From NCBI GenBank assembly GCA_951802195.1, contig OX637633.1, positions 434,001 to 498,000 on the forward strand: a DNA stretch of 64,000 nucleotides. The letters are read 5' to 3'. Below are positions 34,466 to 46,712 of this stretch, one piece after another. Positions within the stretch are counted from its first letter, which is position 1. Each line of letters opens with the position of its first letter. The position numbers were made by a program, and so were the translations under genes. The notes under the pieces are model-generated. The model was given only the letters and a program-made list of their open reading frames with translations. It did not search any database and was not told the origin of the DNA. The DNA is from Tausonia pullulans (Eukaryota; Basidiomycota; Tremellomycetes; Cystofilobasidiales; Mrakiaceae).

Positions 34466-36109
34466 GCGACGAGGAGCTAGGGGGAAGGATGATAGGGGAT
34501 GTCTGGCGTGGTCCTCGAGCAGAAGATGAGGAGGGTCGCCCGGAGTCTACGTCGTATCGATTCGGAGGCGGAGGGATGATAAAGGGCGGGAGTCGAGTCG
34601 AGGTAGAAGGTCGACGAGGGGAGGCCTTCGCGTCGGCCTGGCAGTTCGCTGCCCGCCTGCCTCGCCTGCCCTGCCGCCCCCTGGGCTCGTGGCCTTTCCT
34701 TCCTCGACCGCAATTCGACGCCTCGACTCGATCTCGTGCACACTCCGTCATGGGAGCACTCGGCCCCCTGTCCGCCTTAGCTCTCCTTCCAGCCCGTCGT
34801 CATGGCATGCATCCCCCTCTCAGCACCATGCTCTCTCCGACTCGAGAGACCTTTCAGGGCGCAGCAGTGTGAGGGTCCAGCAAGGTCGACGAGCGAGGAC
34901 CGATCGCCCTGGAATGTTCTTCCTTGCAGACTCTCAGCTCCAAGCGGATGCGGATCCCTCAGTGGCGTGGCGGGTATCTTTCCTTGCCCCCGGTCCCGAT
35001 GCTCTGCTTCTACTCCATGCATCGAGAACATGGGAATAAGCTAGTACATCGACTGCTCCCGGAAGCGAGATATGCAACCTGCTCTCTTGTCGGGGCAGAA
35101 GCGCACTTGTGACTCTGAGCACGGGCAGGCAGGATACGGCCGCTTCCCCGCTCGAGGGTTGTGTGTCTGTTAGCAAGCAGAAGAGGAGGTCCGCACTCTT
35201 TGGAGCCTGGGCCCGCTCGTTGACGAAGACCCAGTGCCCTCGAATTGCTCGTGTCGGTCAAACTTGAGCGAAACGTGAGGGGAGAGGACGGAGGGTGGAG
35301 AAGCTCCCTTGCCCTCTGTTGTCCAGTGTTGCCCCACCCTTCCATTGCGGGCTCGGACAGGGAAGCAGCCGTCAAGGCCGACCCTCGGCAACGAAATCCG
35401 ACTTGCAGAGATCGCCTTCGCCTCACTTGGGAAGAAAGGGCGGCATCGGCTCGGCTATGGCTCCATCTCTCTTGGTGGTGGTGTCACGAAAGCGACCAAG
35501 ATGACATTTCAGCATGCGCCCCTGCCCGGCTGCAAATGGCTTTCCTTTCTCATCGACTCGCCTTCCTCTCTTCCACTCGTTCACCAAAATGCTTACCATG
35601 TGGTCGAAGGCATATGTCAGCAGATCACGCGGCTGTTCCATGGTTCTTACCTCAATAGTTTTCGGTGGCGGGGCTGCAACCTGTTTGGTTCCTTACGTGT
35701 CATGTCCACATGTCCGAGTGTATGTGCTTGGAATTAACCGGCCCAGAGATCATCGTCATCGTCTGAATGAAGATATAGCTTGTTCCCCCTGACTCTCGGT
35801 CATCTTTCACCCCCGTCGATCGCTCCATTCACTCATCCTCTCCCCTGTCCTTTAATAGACTCCGTTCTTGCCCTCCCCCGCTCGCTGCGCTTCTCGCCTC
35901 GTGCACCGGCACCACGCTGAGCCGGCGGCCGCCATGCCTTCCCTCAACCTCAAGCTCAACCTCCACCTGCCGACGCTCCTTGCTCTTCCGTCAGCGCCCG
36001 CCCTTTTCTCTCGCCCTCTCGACTAACCAGCCTACCGATCCACAAGAACATCACCCGGCAGTTCAGCCCTCTCTCCTTCAACCTTTCTCCCTTCCCTTCC
36101 CCCCTCCTT
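34466..36109. other. Long divergent intergenic region
   Basis: 1.64 kb between the divergent starts of the RasGEF (-) and the zinc-cluster regulator (+), the longest gene-free stretch outside the right end. Open frames here (up to about 140 codons) overlap on opposite strands and show no family features. CT-rich sequence at 35800-35930 and 36000-36110 looks like the leader of the regulator gene. An unannotated small gene or non-coding RNA cannot be excluded. Confidence 0.45.
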
Positions 36110-39100
36110 ATGGGCTCCCACACCGGCCCGCTACCCCCGCCTCCTCCCATTCAACCGGCACTGGCTTACGAATCCCAGTTCCGCCCTCCCCCTTCTGTTT
36201 TCTCTTCGGCGACGATGCAGAAGCATGCCCGTGACGAGGAGGAAGGCAATGAGAGCGGTGGAGGAGGGGATGCTGGAGAAGGGCCTAGCAAGTCGAACAC
36301 CAAGTCGAGGTCGTCGACGGTGCTTCCTGGGTCGGGACCCGTCAAGAATGGTGGGTGGTCTCGCTTCCGCTCTCGCTCTCTGGAGGGGACGGGTGGGGAG
36401 CCAGAGGGAAGAGGCAGTGCGGTCTTGGGCTGGCCTCTCTCCTGATCCCTCCATTGTCCCTCTCGCTCTCGCTCTCTCGGAGGACAGCGAGCGGAGGCGA
36501 GAGCGGGCGACACATCATACGCTTTCGCTCTCGCTTCCTTCGCCTTTTCAACTCCCTCCCCCTCGTCAAGTACAGCAGTAGCAGCAGCAAGAAATCCGTT
36601 CCTGCTGGATGTCTGCCTGCCCCTTACCCCCTCTGTCCGTTTTCGTTTGATGCCCGATTGCCTGGGCCTCCTCACGGGCATTCTGGCCCGCCCTGCCGTT
36701 CCATCCGCATGCCTGCCTGGCAAGTCTAGATTCCACTGACATGCCCCTCCTCACCTCGTCGGCATCGTCTCGCTCGCTGTACTCGCTCTCTTTTCCTATC
36801 TCCCGTGGCAGCTTGTCTCTCTTGCCGTAGCAAAAAGGCCAAATGTGACGGCCTCCAGCCGGTCTGCAGCAACGTGAGCTCACTCAGTCCCTCTCCCTTC
36901 TATTTCCTCCTGCTCGCACACTCTGCCCAGGCTAGATCGCTGACCTCATTCATTGATCGAACGAACGTATGCCCTCCAGTGCGCGAAGAAGGGTACGACG
37001 TGCGAGTACGTCAAGTCGCGACGTGGGGGCGCTCGGAAGAAGAAGTCGCAACAAGGTCAGTCGCTCTTCTTGATAATGGCGGCTTACGAGAGACACCAAA
37101 CCTAAAGAGACTTCCACTAACTTTCCTTTTGTTGTAGACCAGCTCGTCGAGCCTCTTGCGGCCTTCCTCAAGCAACTCGAGAGCCTGGGCAACTACTCTC
37201 GCACGCAGATGGGCCAGTCCGAGCCGGCGTCGGCCCTCGGCGCCATGTTCGACAAAGTGAGCGTCGAGGCTGAGGACACGCTTGACACACCGCTGGACAA
37301 GATCGTCCGGGTGTTTTGTGGAGGGGAGGCGATGTGAGTGGGATGCACATTGGTCCGACGACCGAGTTCCGTTGCTGACTTTCGACCCAGCATCGGAGCA
37401 TACTACACCAACATCTACGCCTTCCTCCCAATCCTCCCTGCCCCGGGCTCTGTCCCCATTGGAACGATCCTCGCGAACATCGGCCCCGATACGCCCTACT
37501 TTTCCTCCGTCTCGGCCTCGCCCTCCTCCACCACTCGCGGGACACCCTCCTTTATAGAGAGCCGCGCGTCTGCGGGAGCAGCTCCCAAGAACTCCCCGCT
37601 CCTCCTCTCCCTCCTCGCCATCCTCGTCCTTATGCCCCACCCCCAGGACCCCAAGCCCGCCTCCGCCGGATCCCGCCTCCTCCGACGCAAGGCGTCCAAC
37701 CGATACGCCTGCGAGTCTATGAAGCTTATCGAGGACTTCATCGGCCGCGCCGGGGAAGAAGGCGACGATGTCCCCATTGAGTGCGTCCAAGCTTTGAACG
37801 TCCTCGTCAGATGGGAGATGGCGCAGAACGGGAACTTCCAGAAGACGAGACAGAGAGCTGGGCATGCGGCGCAGGTAGCAATGGATCTCGGGCTGCATCG
37901 GTCGAATGGGCATTTGACGTTTGTAGAGGGGGAGGAGTGGAGGAGGGATGTCAGGAGGAGGACATGGTGGTTAACGTTTATGGCACTTTGTCAGAGTAGT
38001 TTGGTGTCTGGGACGGTGAGTGAGGTGTCTTTCCCAAATTCGGGATGCCTCCTGTGGATTGACGCCCTCCTTCCAGCTCCCCACGTTCAGCCCCTACGAC
38101 CCCCGCATGACATGCGAGTTCCCTATCTGCCATTCATCCCCTGACGTCTGGTCAGACCAAATCAACATCATGCGGCAAACGACTCGCGCATTTGAGCTCC
38201 TTATGTCGGTCGACTACCCGTACCCCGTCCCCAGCTCCGACACCGCCACGTCCTCCACCACCTCAGCCACTTCGCCACCGCTGGCTGGGGGGATCTCCCG
38301 CTCGCATAAACACCAGGAAATGTTGGCGATCGATCGGCGCGTGCTTGCGATGCTCAAGGACGCGGAGAAGGTGGCGATCAAGGAAGTAAGGAAGAACATG
38401 GGTGCCGAAGAGGAGATGGCGAGGAACTTCCAGCTCTCTGCGCTTTTCATGGTGAGTTGGTGGCGTCTCTGCGTTCTCACTAGAATGGACCTGACCTCTG
38501 CTATCATGCACAGCTCTCCGTCACCGAGCTCGCTCTCCACCGGTCGACGGCCTTCCCTGAGGGTAAGTGTTACGTGTGTATGTGCGCACATAAAGGACTG
38601 ACCAACACCGCTCAATCCCAGTCGCCTTCTTCTCCAAGCGGATGTGCGGCCTCCCAGCGATTGGCAAGGCTCCCCCCGCGTCCTCGCTCGCCGGTCAAGC
38701 CCGCCAGCAGCCCTCACGCCAGATTCGTAGACCTCCCTTGGAGCAGGCTCAGTCGCCCTCCTCTGCCTCCTCACAAACGGGCGGCTCGTCGTCGAACAAT
38801 CAGAGCCCGCAGACGTATACATCGCCCTCGGCGCAGAGCTCGGCATCGAGCGTTCAGCCCTCGTCTCTGCAGCAGCAGCAGCAGGAGATGAGCATGCCTG
38901 TTGGATGGTCGGGCGCGCCTGCCCCGCAGATGATGTCGAAGGAACAGTACGGTAGTGAGCCGATGGCAGAGACGAGCTTTTCGACGGCCGCAGAGGAGTT
39001 TACGCTTTCGTCGGCACCAGCTTCAGGTGCGTCTTTCGTTCGCTGAATGCTCTCTTCATTCGCTGACACTATTTCCGCCATCAGCCTCGTCAAACTTGGG

Positions 39101-40755
39101 CTTCCAGCTCGATAGCAACCTTTCTCGCGATTTTCGACAGCAGGAGCAACAGCCGGCGCTTCCCCTCACCATCCCCGCGACGTACCAGCCCGCAGCACCA
39201 ACACCTGCCCCGGCTATGATCATTTCGACGCCTGCCTCATTCCCGCCCCCATCGCAGCAGTCTCAGCAGCAGTCTCAGCAGCAGCCTCAGCAGCAGCCTC
39301 AGCCGCCGGCCCCGCGGGGGCAGTACAGCTTCGATTTCTCCTTCGACAACCCTTTCTTCTCTTCCAACGGCGCGCCCGCTCCCCAGCCCTGGTGGAACAC
39401 TGAACAAGGCGCCGGCTCCCTCGTCCTTGACCTGGACACCGATATCCTCGCCTCGACGCTCCCGGACCAGAGCTTCGGCGGTGGCTTTCCGTACACGAAT
39501 GAAAGTTGGGTCTCGGATATGGAGTCGATCGGCGGGCAACTGGTTCACCCCCAGCCGACCGCGTACAACCCCTATGAGCAGGAGCGGGCCGAGCAGAACG
39601 CCTACCAGCAGGCGCTGCGTGCGAGGCAACAGCAGCGGATGGAACAGCAGCGGCCTCCTCAATTCCAGTCGACCATCGCTGCTGCCGTGCCTCCACCTTC
39701 GGTTTCGCAGCAACAGCAGCTGCAGATGCAGCCGCAGTTCGCCTCTCTCGCCACCGCCGCCTCTAATGGCAGCGGACCCGCCGGCCTTGTGGTCGGGTAT
39801 AACGACGCCTTGTCCTCATCCATCAGCCCCTCGTCGAGCGGTGTGCCCGCCCCGCTCCCGACGTCACCTCCCCAGACACCACCGAAGCAGGTCCCCTGGG
39901 GTCTTGGCGACGACCTCAAGCCTGCGCCTCCCCCTCCGACCAACGTGGAGTTGGCCCCCATTGATGGCATCGTCGCGAGGCAGAGTAGGGGCGAGGAAAA
40001 CCTCACGTTCGTTCCGGAGAACGAGGGGCCATTCCCAGCTGGACTGAGTCTCGCGAGGTGCAGTGCCGCGGCGCATTCAATCGTCCGGTGAGTCTCTCAG
40101 AGTCGTCTGTCTCTCTCTTGCAAATCTGACTGACCGCTGCATCTTCACTGTCGTCTAGGTTGGAGATTCTCCATCGATCTGCCGCGTTCGCTCTGCTCGA
40201 TGGACCCCCTCGTGCCCTCCCCTTCTGCGCTTGCGGTCTCGTCGCCGCCGCACATGCCTTCCTCTGTGAGTTTGAGCTTTACCAACCTCCCCTCAAGTCT
40301 CTTGCTGACCATCGCGTTTTTCTCGCTCCCTTCAGTGCTCGCGCTCACCGTCCAGGCCTGCGACAGCTTCAGTGACGACCTCAACACTGACGGCAGTGCC
40401 GATCAAAAGCGCAAGAAGGAGCTTGATAGCCTATACACGAACGTTCGGATTCTCCTCGCTGGACTGGAGAAATACGGCCAAATGTGGGAGGGTATCGCGA
40501 CGATGGCGAGTGCGTGTTCGAACTCCTTCTTCCTCTTTCCCTTGGGCACTTGCTGATAACGACTACGAACACCTCTCGTCTCCAGATGAGGTCCGCGACG
40601 CCCTCAATTCGGCGATATCCCTCAGCTCGCAAGTCAATCAGCGGCGCAAGATTGTCGAGGACGAAACGCTGGACGCCGAGGGCGAAGAGGAAGAGGACGA
40701 TAGTCAGTTCGACGACCAGCAGCTCGCCTTCAAGGGGTATGGCGAGTCCGTGTGA
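36110..40755 (+). CDS. Zn(II)2Cys6 transcription factor with Q-rich tail
   Basis: Twelve exons close in phase: 36110-36350, 36812-36873, 36980-37055, 37138-37333, 37391-38015, 38077-38451, 38514-38562, 38622-39026, 39085-40087, 40159-40265, 40336-40509, 40586-40755, giving 1160 residues. The zinc cluster spans exons 2 and 3: ACLSCRSKKAKCDGLQPVCS then NCAKKGTTC, with the canonical C-x2-C-x6-C-x6-C-x2-C-x6-C spacing, followed by a basic RRGGARKKK. The middle homology region is present (PHPQDPKPAS ... AGHAAQVAMDLGLHR ... DVRRRTWWLTFMALC). The C-terminal half is rich in Gln, Pro and Ser (repeated SQQQ/PQQQ) with aromatic/acidic patches (YSFDFSFDNPFF) that look like activation segments, then a helical and acidic end. 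This is a nuclear DNA-binding regulator; its target pathway cannot be inferred from the neighbours. Confidence 0.92.
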
Positions 40756-41633
40756 AGCGGATCGAGAATCATCCCTTTTGTCACCCTTCTCATCATTTCC
40801 TTTGTCGCCACTTCTCTTCTCTTCTTGCTTCCCCTGTTTGTCTGCTTTTCCTTGTAGGTTTTTCTTACTTTCTTTCTTGTCTTGTCCTCGCTCTCGCCTT
40901 TCCCCTTTCTCTCTCCATATCAGCCCAGCTCTTTGTTTCATTATCAGATCCGTTATTCTATGTCCTCCTGCTCTCTCTGTCAACCAACTTATGAGTCGCT
41001 TTCGCGACCACACAGCTTCTCAAATCAAGGGTCCACCGAAGGAGGAAGTCCTAGGTATATAATTAATTCATGTGGGTCCGGTGTTTTCTTCGGTGAGTGA
41101 CTTGCACCGCCTCGTCGCTTCCTCGCTGTTCTGAATCGCATCGTCACCTCTCACCAAACAATAATCCCTATTCCTTGATGCATCAGGCTAAAGGGCAGAG
41201 ATCAAGAGCGGTGACGAGACCTTTCACAAGCGGAACGAGCGGGAGAGGCGCGTATCGAAAGTGAGGCGCTCAACGAAAGTAAATCGGCATCCCCCGGGGG
41301 GCAACCCACAACTCGCACGGCGTGCTGGATCGACGCCCCTTAGCTCCTCTCGGGCATAAGGGGCCGTCGCCTGCACTGCATGCCCGCGAAACTCTCGAAT
41401 CCTGCACTGCATTGCCCCTCATTCGGGCTCGGCTACCCGCATGAATCCCGCTCGCTCGCTTGCGAGCTGCGAAGCGACTGAGTATGTCGATCTGTCGCTT
41501 GATGGAGATCAGGGAGGTGATAGCTATTTCAAAAACGATATTGCTCTCTTTCTGTACTACCGCTAACAACCACTTCCCCCCCCCTACTCTTTCGGACCGC
41601 CGTTCTCGCTCTCTTCAGCATGCCCCTTTCTCA
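40756..41633. other. Intergenic region
   Basis: About 880 nt. The first part (40780-40960) is T/C-rich 3' sequence of the regulator gene. The part before 41633 is the CT-rich leader of the RTA1-family gene, with a C run at 41577-41583. No gene seen. Confidence 0.5.
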
Positions 41634-43375
41634 ATGTTAGTCGCATCAGGGAATCAAGCGACTGGCATGCGTCCGCCGCATCAAGCTGATGGATCACGTC
41701 CTTCGTCTCCTCCTTCTCCAGCCGACTCGGCCGCCAACTCCACCATAAATTATGCCGTCGGTAGCATCAACCTGATCACGGGCGAGGTAGAGTGAGTTCC
41801 TAAAGCTGCTTCCTCCTTGATCCTGGCCGGCGTCACACATATGACGTATTGACGGTTATGCTGGATTCCCAGATATACAAATCTTGGTTACAACATCACC
41901 CGCTCCACCGCCATTGTCTTTCTCGTGCTTTTCGCGATCTCCACCAGTTGGTCCTGTCCTCTGTTGATGCTTTTTTCTTCATTGGACCGTGGAGCTGACG
42001 ACGGAAGTTCTTCTCCATCCTCCTTGCCACCAGTCGCACATCTCGGCCAGGGCATCGCTTCCCGCCGCTGGTTCCTCCTAGGGACTCTGGTCCTCGGAGG
42101 CGTCTCAGAATGCATCGGCTGGAGCGCTCGTCTCGCTTCGGCCCTCAGTGTTAAGTGGGTGGCTTCCCAGGGTGGCTTTTGGGACTCCAACGGCACAGCG
42201 TTCCTCGCGCAGATCTCGACCTTGATCTTTGCGCCGGCTTTCTTACAAGCGGGCAACTACATTATCCTCGGCCTGATTATCGGAAGACTCGGGTGAGGAG
42301 GTCTGCAAGCAGATCTGAATCCTTGGCCCGCCCACTCATGTTTCCCCCTCTCGCCCACTAAACAGGTACCGCTACTGCCGCCTGGAACCTCGCACGTACA
42401 TCATCACGTTCATCTTCGGCGACGTTGTCTCCCTCGTTGTCCAAGCCATTGGAGGAGGTCTGGCATCTGCAGCGGAGACAAACGCTCAGGCAAACAAGGG
42501 AGGTATGTACGCGCTGTCTGTCTCCTCTAGGCGTCTTCCATCCTCCTACTTTCTTCCTTCCGAAGTCTCTCACTGATCAATCAGTTGTATTGCCCCTCTA
42601 GCCTACATCGTCGTCGGAGGAGTCATCGCCCAACTCATCGTAATGATCGCCTTCTCGGCGATCCTCGTCGATTTCAGTCTTCACTATCTCCACGATCGGC
42701 CTGTCACTCGTCAGTGGCGACCCTTTGCGTGGTGCTCCGCCTGCTTTTCGTCACTCCGGCCGAGTAGTTCCCGATCTTCCAGCAACGACAACTCTCTCTT
42801 TGAGCTGGACAAGAGGACGGCAGCGACGGTGACGACGACCGCGAGCCTAAAAGTGATCCGCGGCGTCAAGTTGTTGCTTCTAGGCATCTCGGGTTCGACG
42901 CTCTTGATCTGTATCCGAAGCATCTATCGCAGTGAATCTTGATCTCACTCATTCTGACTCTATTCGATGGCCTTAAACTAACTTGTCCTCCTCCGCCTGT
43001 CAGCGATCGAGCTCCTTGACGGGGTGTGTCTCCCTCCCATGAGAGCTCGCCCATCTGCACACGCACACTAACAGTTGCTGACAAAACTGCGACTCAACGC
43101 AGTGGAGCGGACCAATCATCACTAACCAGTTGCTCTTTAACGTTCTCGATGGCATGCCGATTCTCTGCTCCATGGTCCTCCTCAACGTCTTTCACCCGGT
43201 GTTCTTCCTCAAGTGAGTGGTTTCCTCGGTAACTTTTGTTCTATGAAGCTGAATATTTCCATCCATCTCTCAATCTCTCAGGAAGCTGCCAGAGACGACA
43301 GTGTCAGGCGGCGACCAGCAGCAAATCGCCTTAATCGATTCGACCGCGATGAGACCGCAATCTGAAGTGAAATGA
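41634..43375 (+). CDS. RTA1-family seven-helix membrane protein
   Basis: Eight exons close in phase: 41634-41791, 41873-41946, 42034-42292, 42366-42502, 42602-42931, 43004-43023, 43103-43212, 43282-43375, giving 393 residues. One exon is 20 nt. After a 50-residue Ser/Pro-rich N-terminus comes the RTA1 fold: STAIVFLVLFAIST (TM1), IAHLGQG, FLLGTLVLGGVSECIGWSAR (TM2, with the conserved E-x-IGW-x-R), AQISTLIFAPAFLQAGNY (TM3, with the conserved A-P-x-x-x-A), IIGRLG then ITFIFGDVVSLVVQAIGGGL (TM4, D-x-x-S-x-x-x-Q-x-x-G-G), a fifth helix in VVGGVIAQLIVMIAFS, and two more near KLLLLGISGSTLLICIRSIY and LLFNVLDGMPILCSMVLLNV. Family members are plasma-membrane proteins linked to sphingoid-base export, azole and 7-aminocholesterol resistance. 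An upstream in-frame ATG is possible, but 41634 follows the leader best. Confidence 0.93.
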
Positions 43376-43677
43376 CCGGCTTCGTTGCTCTTTCTCCCTC
43401 TTGCCTCGGACGTTTACGCTGTGCACCCATACTTGAATAACGTCCCCTTGATAAATGCCAATATATTTTCTAAGAACTGTCTAGAAGATGGATGCCCTGA
43501 TGGTTGTCTGCTGCCCGCGGCCTCTTCTTCTCAATGTCGTCGGCCAGCTCCGATCTCCTCCCCCCCTTGTTCACGACCCACCCTTTCCTTGCCTGGCAAT
43601 CCCTTGACTTCAATCGCTCAGCCTCTTGCTTCTCTTCAACTGAACGCCGAAGGAGCCTCCCCTTTCCACGCTTCTAT

Positions 43678-46498
43678 ATGCACGCAGCCACCCTCCGGAA
43701 CAGAACCCAAAAGCTGCAGAAGGCCGTCGACAAAGCTGCCGCCCAATCTCCTCCTGGCTCAGCACCCCCTCCTCCTCCTCGTTCGACCCATCACATGAAG
43801 ACAGCCCGGATCCGAGCCGTCTCAGCGGCGTTCGTCGTGCTCTTCGTGCTTGTTGCTTTGCAGATCAAGAGGAATGGCGCCGGGGGCGGCCTCATGCGCT
43901 TCGGCTCGGGAGAAGATGCGTTTATCGTCGGCAAGCTCAGCGAGGCGTATGCCGTTTGTGGGACGATATGGACAGGCGCTGAACCGGACGAGACCTCAAA
44001 GAAGAGTTGCTTTGTCGTTCAGGGCAAGACGATTATCGACACTGGTAGCCTTGGTGCGTGCTCGTTCTTGCGCCACCCGGTGACGCGTCGACGCGTATCG
44101 ACCCTGAACTCCTCCTCGTCTTCCCCAGAGAGCATCCGGAAGACCTACGGGGACAAGGACACGCTCGGTCCCCCCACATCCTACTCTGCTCAGATCCCAC
44201 TCTCCGCTCGTCAGACCGGACTCAAGATCCACATCCTCCCAAAGGGAGCCGCCGTGACGGTGAGCTTTGGTTTCCAATGCGACTAGCTCTCCTGCTTCAT
44301 CGCTACTGATTAGCTCGCCGCTCTTTTCAGCCCGGCCTGGTTGACTCGCATGGCCACATAATGGAGTACGGACACTGGAAAAGCAGCTGCGATCTCCTCG
44401 GGAGCACCTCGGTCGCTGGTGAGCCCTGCTTGTCGTTGCCGTTCTGCTTGGCTCTCTAACCTTGTCGCATCTTTGTCGCATCGCAGAGGTCCTCACGCGT
44501 CTCAGGGACTATGTCCTCAAGAACGGCACCATTGCCGACGACATGAGCCGCTGGATTGTCGGCGTTGGCTGGGACCAGAACAATTGGGACGTCAAGCAGT
44601 TCCCGACAGCGGCTGACATCGAGACTGAGCCTTGGCGTGAGTCCTCGTCACTCAGTTTCGCTATGTAAACTCGCTAACACTCTTTATCTACAGTTCGTGG
44701 GCGCTTTGCGGTCCTGTCACGTGTCGATGCCCACGCCGTCTGGGTCTCTCAGGGTGAGCACCGGGCCCTTGGGTTCGCTTCAGTCTAGGGCCTCACTGAG
44801 CGGCGTTCCCAGCTGTCCTTGACCTCATTCTCCCTACTCTTCCCGACACCGTCGACGGTGGCGAGATCGTCCGCGACAAGAACGGAAAGCCAACGGGCGT
44901 CTTTGTCGATAACGCGATGAAACTCGTCTGTCAGTCAAGCTGTTCTTTTATTTCTTGAGTGCGGAGTGACGCTGGACTGATCTGGGATGACCCGTGCAGC
45001 CGCTGTGCGCCCTGAGCGGACAGAGAAGGAGCTGCTCAGCTTCCTGAGGCGCACCGTCCGTGATGCACTCAAGTTCGGTGTGATCTCGATCCACGATGCA
45101 GTCAGTTGGAATGGTCGGTTGTTAGAGGAGAAAGCAGAACGCTGACGTTTTTCGACTTACAGGGCACCACCCCTTCCGAGCTTGCCTTCTTTCACAAGTG
45201 CGTCGCTGTTCTCACTAACAATCCTCTCGATTGAGCCCCCCTGACGAACGGCCGTTTGATCGACCCTCCAGGCTCGCTGAGACTGGCATGCTACCAATCC
45301 GGATCTATTCAATGCTCGGCTGCCCCGATCGGTCTCAGTACTGCGGCGATGGCTACAAGCAGGTCCCTTGGAGCGAGTTTGACGGTCGCTTCGTCTTTCA
45401 GAGCGTCAAACTCGTTTCAGACGGTTCGTTTATCCTCCATATACCTCCCCTTCCCCTCCATACCCCGTTCTATCGAGAAGGAGTAGACTGATGCTAATCT
45501 CTCACTCCCTCGATCAGGTGCTCTCGGCAGCTGGGGCGCAGCCATGCATGAGCCGTACTCTGACCGCGATGATGGCTGGCGGGGTCTCATGCTCTCGCCT
45601 GAGGAGATATTCCCGCCCCTCGTCAAGGAGTGGGTCGAGGGGGGGTTCCAGGTTGTGAGTGAGCGTTCATGCTTTTCAAAGAGATATCTCGCTGAGCGCA
45701 CCCGTTAGAACGTCCACGCCATCGGTGACCGCGCCAACACGGCCGTCCTCGATGCTTTCGAGGCGAACCCAGATGCGAAGCGGCCTCGTCTGGAGCACGC
45801 TCAGGTACGCCAGAGGCCGTTTCTTCTCTGTGAAGCGCTCCCTCTGATGCCCGCTTTCCAGATCCTCACTCCTCGGGACCTGAAGAGGATCGTGGAGCTT
45901 GATGGTACACCCTTCAGCTCTTAACCTACCGAACCTGAAACTTCCGCTGATCTTGGATCCATCTCTTTTTCAGTCATCGCCAGCTATCAGCCCACGCATG
46001 CCACTGTTCGTTCGTTCGTTACTCCATCCCTCGTTGATCGTCTCCTGATCGCTCTCTCCCTCGCGCCTCCAGAGCGATATGAACTACGCCGAGACCAAGA
46101 TTGGCTCTCGGATCGCCGGCGCTTATGCCTGGCAGACAATCCTCCAGAACGGCGGCCGGCTCACGCTCGGCTCCGATTTCCCTATCGAGTCGCTTAACCC
46201 TCTCGAGGGCTTCTACAGCGCCGTCACCCGCCTTGACCATGCCGGGTCATCCCCGCACGGCCCTGGTGGGTGGTTCCCGCACGAGCGGCTCTCGCGCGCC
46301 CAGGCGCTCAAGGGCATGACGGCCGACCCGGCTTGGGCGAGCTTCTCGGAGAACGTTACGGGAAAACTCGTCCAAGGCATGAGGGCAGACTTTGTCGTTT
46401 GGGACAGAGACCTCATGAAGGTCGACGCCTCGGACATCTTGAGCGCCCAGGTTCTCGCAACGGTCATCGACGGTCAGCCAGCATTTGGGACATTCTGA
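43678..46498 (+). CDS. Membrane-anchored metal-dependent amidohydrolase (YtcJ-type)
   Basis: Fourteen exons close in phase: 43678-44053, 44129-44259, 44331-44418, 44487-44636, 44694-44753, 44813-44929, 45000-45100, 45163-45197, 45272-45423, 45518-45654, 45709-45804, 45862-45904, 45974-46005, 46073-46498, giving 647 residues. A signal anchor (about residues 47-64, AVSAAFVVLFVLVALQIKR) follows a Pro-rich cytosolic N-terminus. The catalytic part is amidohydrolase_3: TPGLVDSHGH with the metal-binding His pair at about 176 and 178, IGVGWDQNNWD-like segment, VSIHDAGTTP, FQSVKLVSDGALGSWGAAM, NVHAIGDRAN, LEHAQ, and LTLGSDFPIE with the catalytic Asp, ending GKLVQGMRADFVVWDRD. Such enzymes hydrolyse amides or imides; the substrate is unknown. 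With the anchor it probably faces the ER lumen or outside. The start could also be the in-frame ATG at 43534, adding 48 residues. Confidence 0.92.
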
Positions 46499-46640
46499 AC
46501 CGAGATAAATGAGTATGCTCAGGGTCTCATCAGCTCGTCTACCATGATCAAGCTTGCCTGGGAAAGCTTCCGACGTGATGACGGGCAATGGGAATGATTC
46601 TCCCTGGACGGCGGTTGTTTGTTCAGCCGGCAAAAAGAAT

Positions 46641-46712
46641 TGAATGTGAGGTGAATCGAACACCTGTCTCAAGAATGGAAATCTTGAATAATAACCACTA
46701 TACGACACATCC
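46641..46712 (-). tRNA. tRNA-Gly (UCC)
   Basis: Seventy-two nt on the minus strand fold as a tRNA. The acceptor arms GGATGTG (46712 side) and CACATTC pair with one G-U, the discriminator is A, the D arm contains AGTGGTTA, the anticodon stem CAAGA/TCTTG encloses TTTCCAT so the anticodon is UCC, and the T arm AGGTG-TTCGATT-CACCT is perfect. No intron. A T run (about 46625-46636 read on the minus strand as TTCTTTTTG) follows as a Pol III terminator. Confidence 0.93.
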
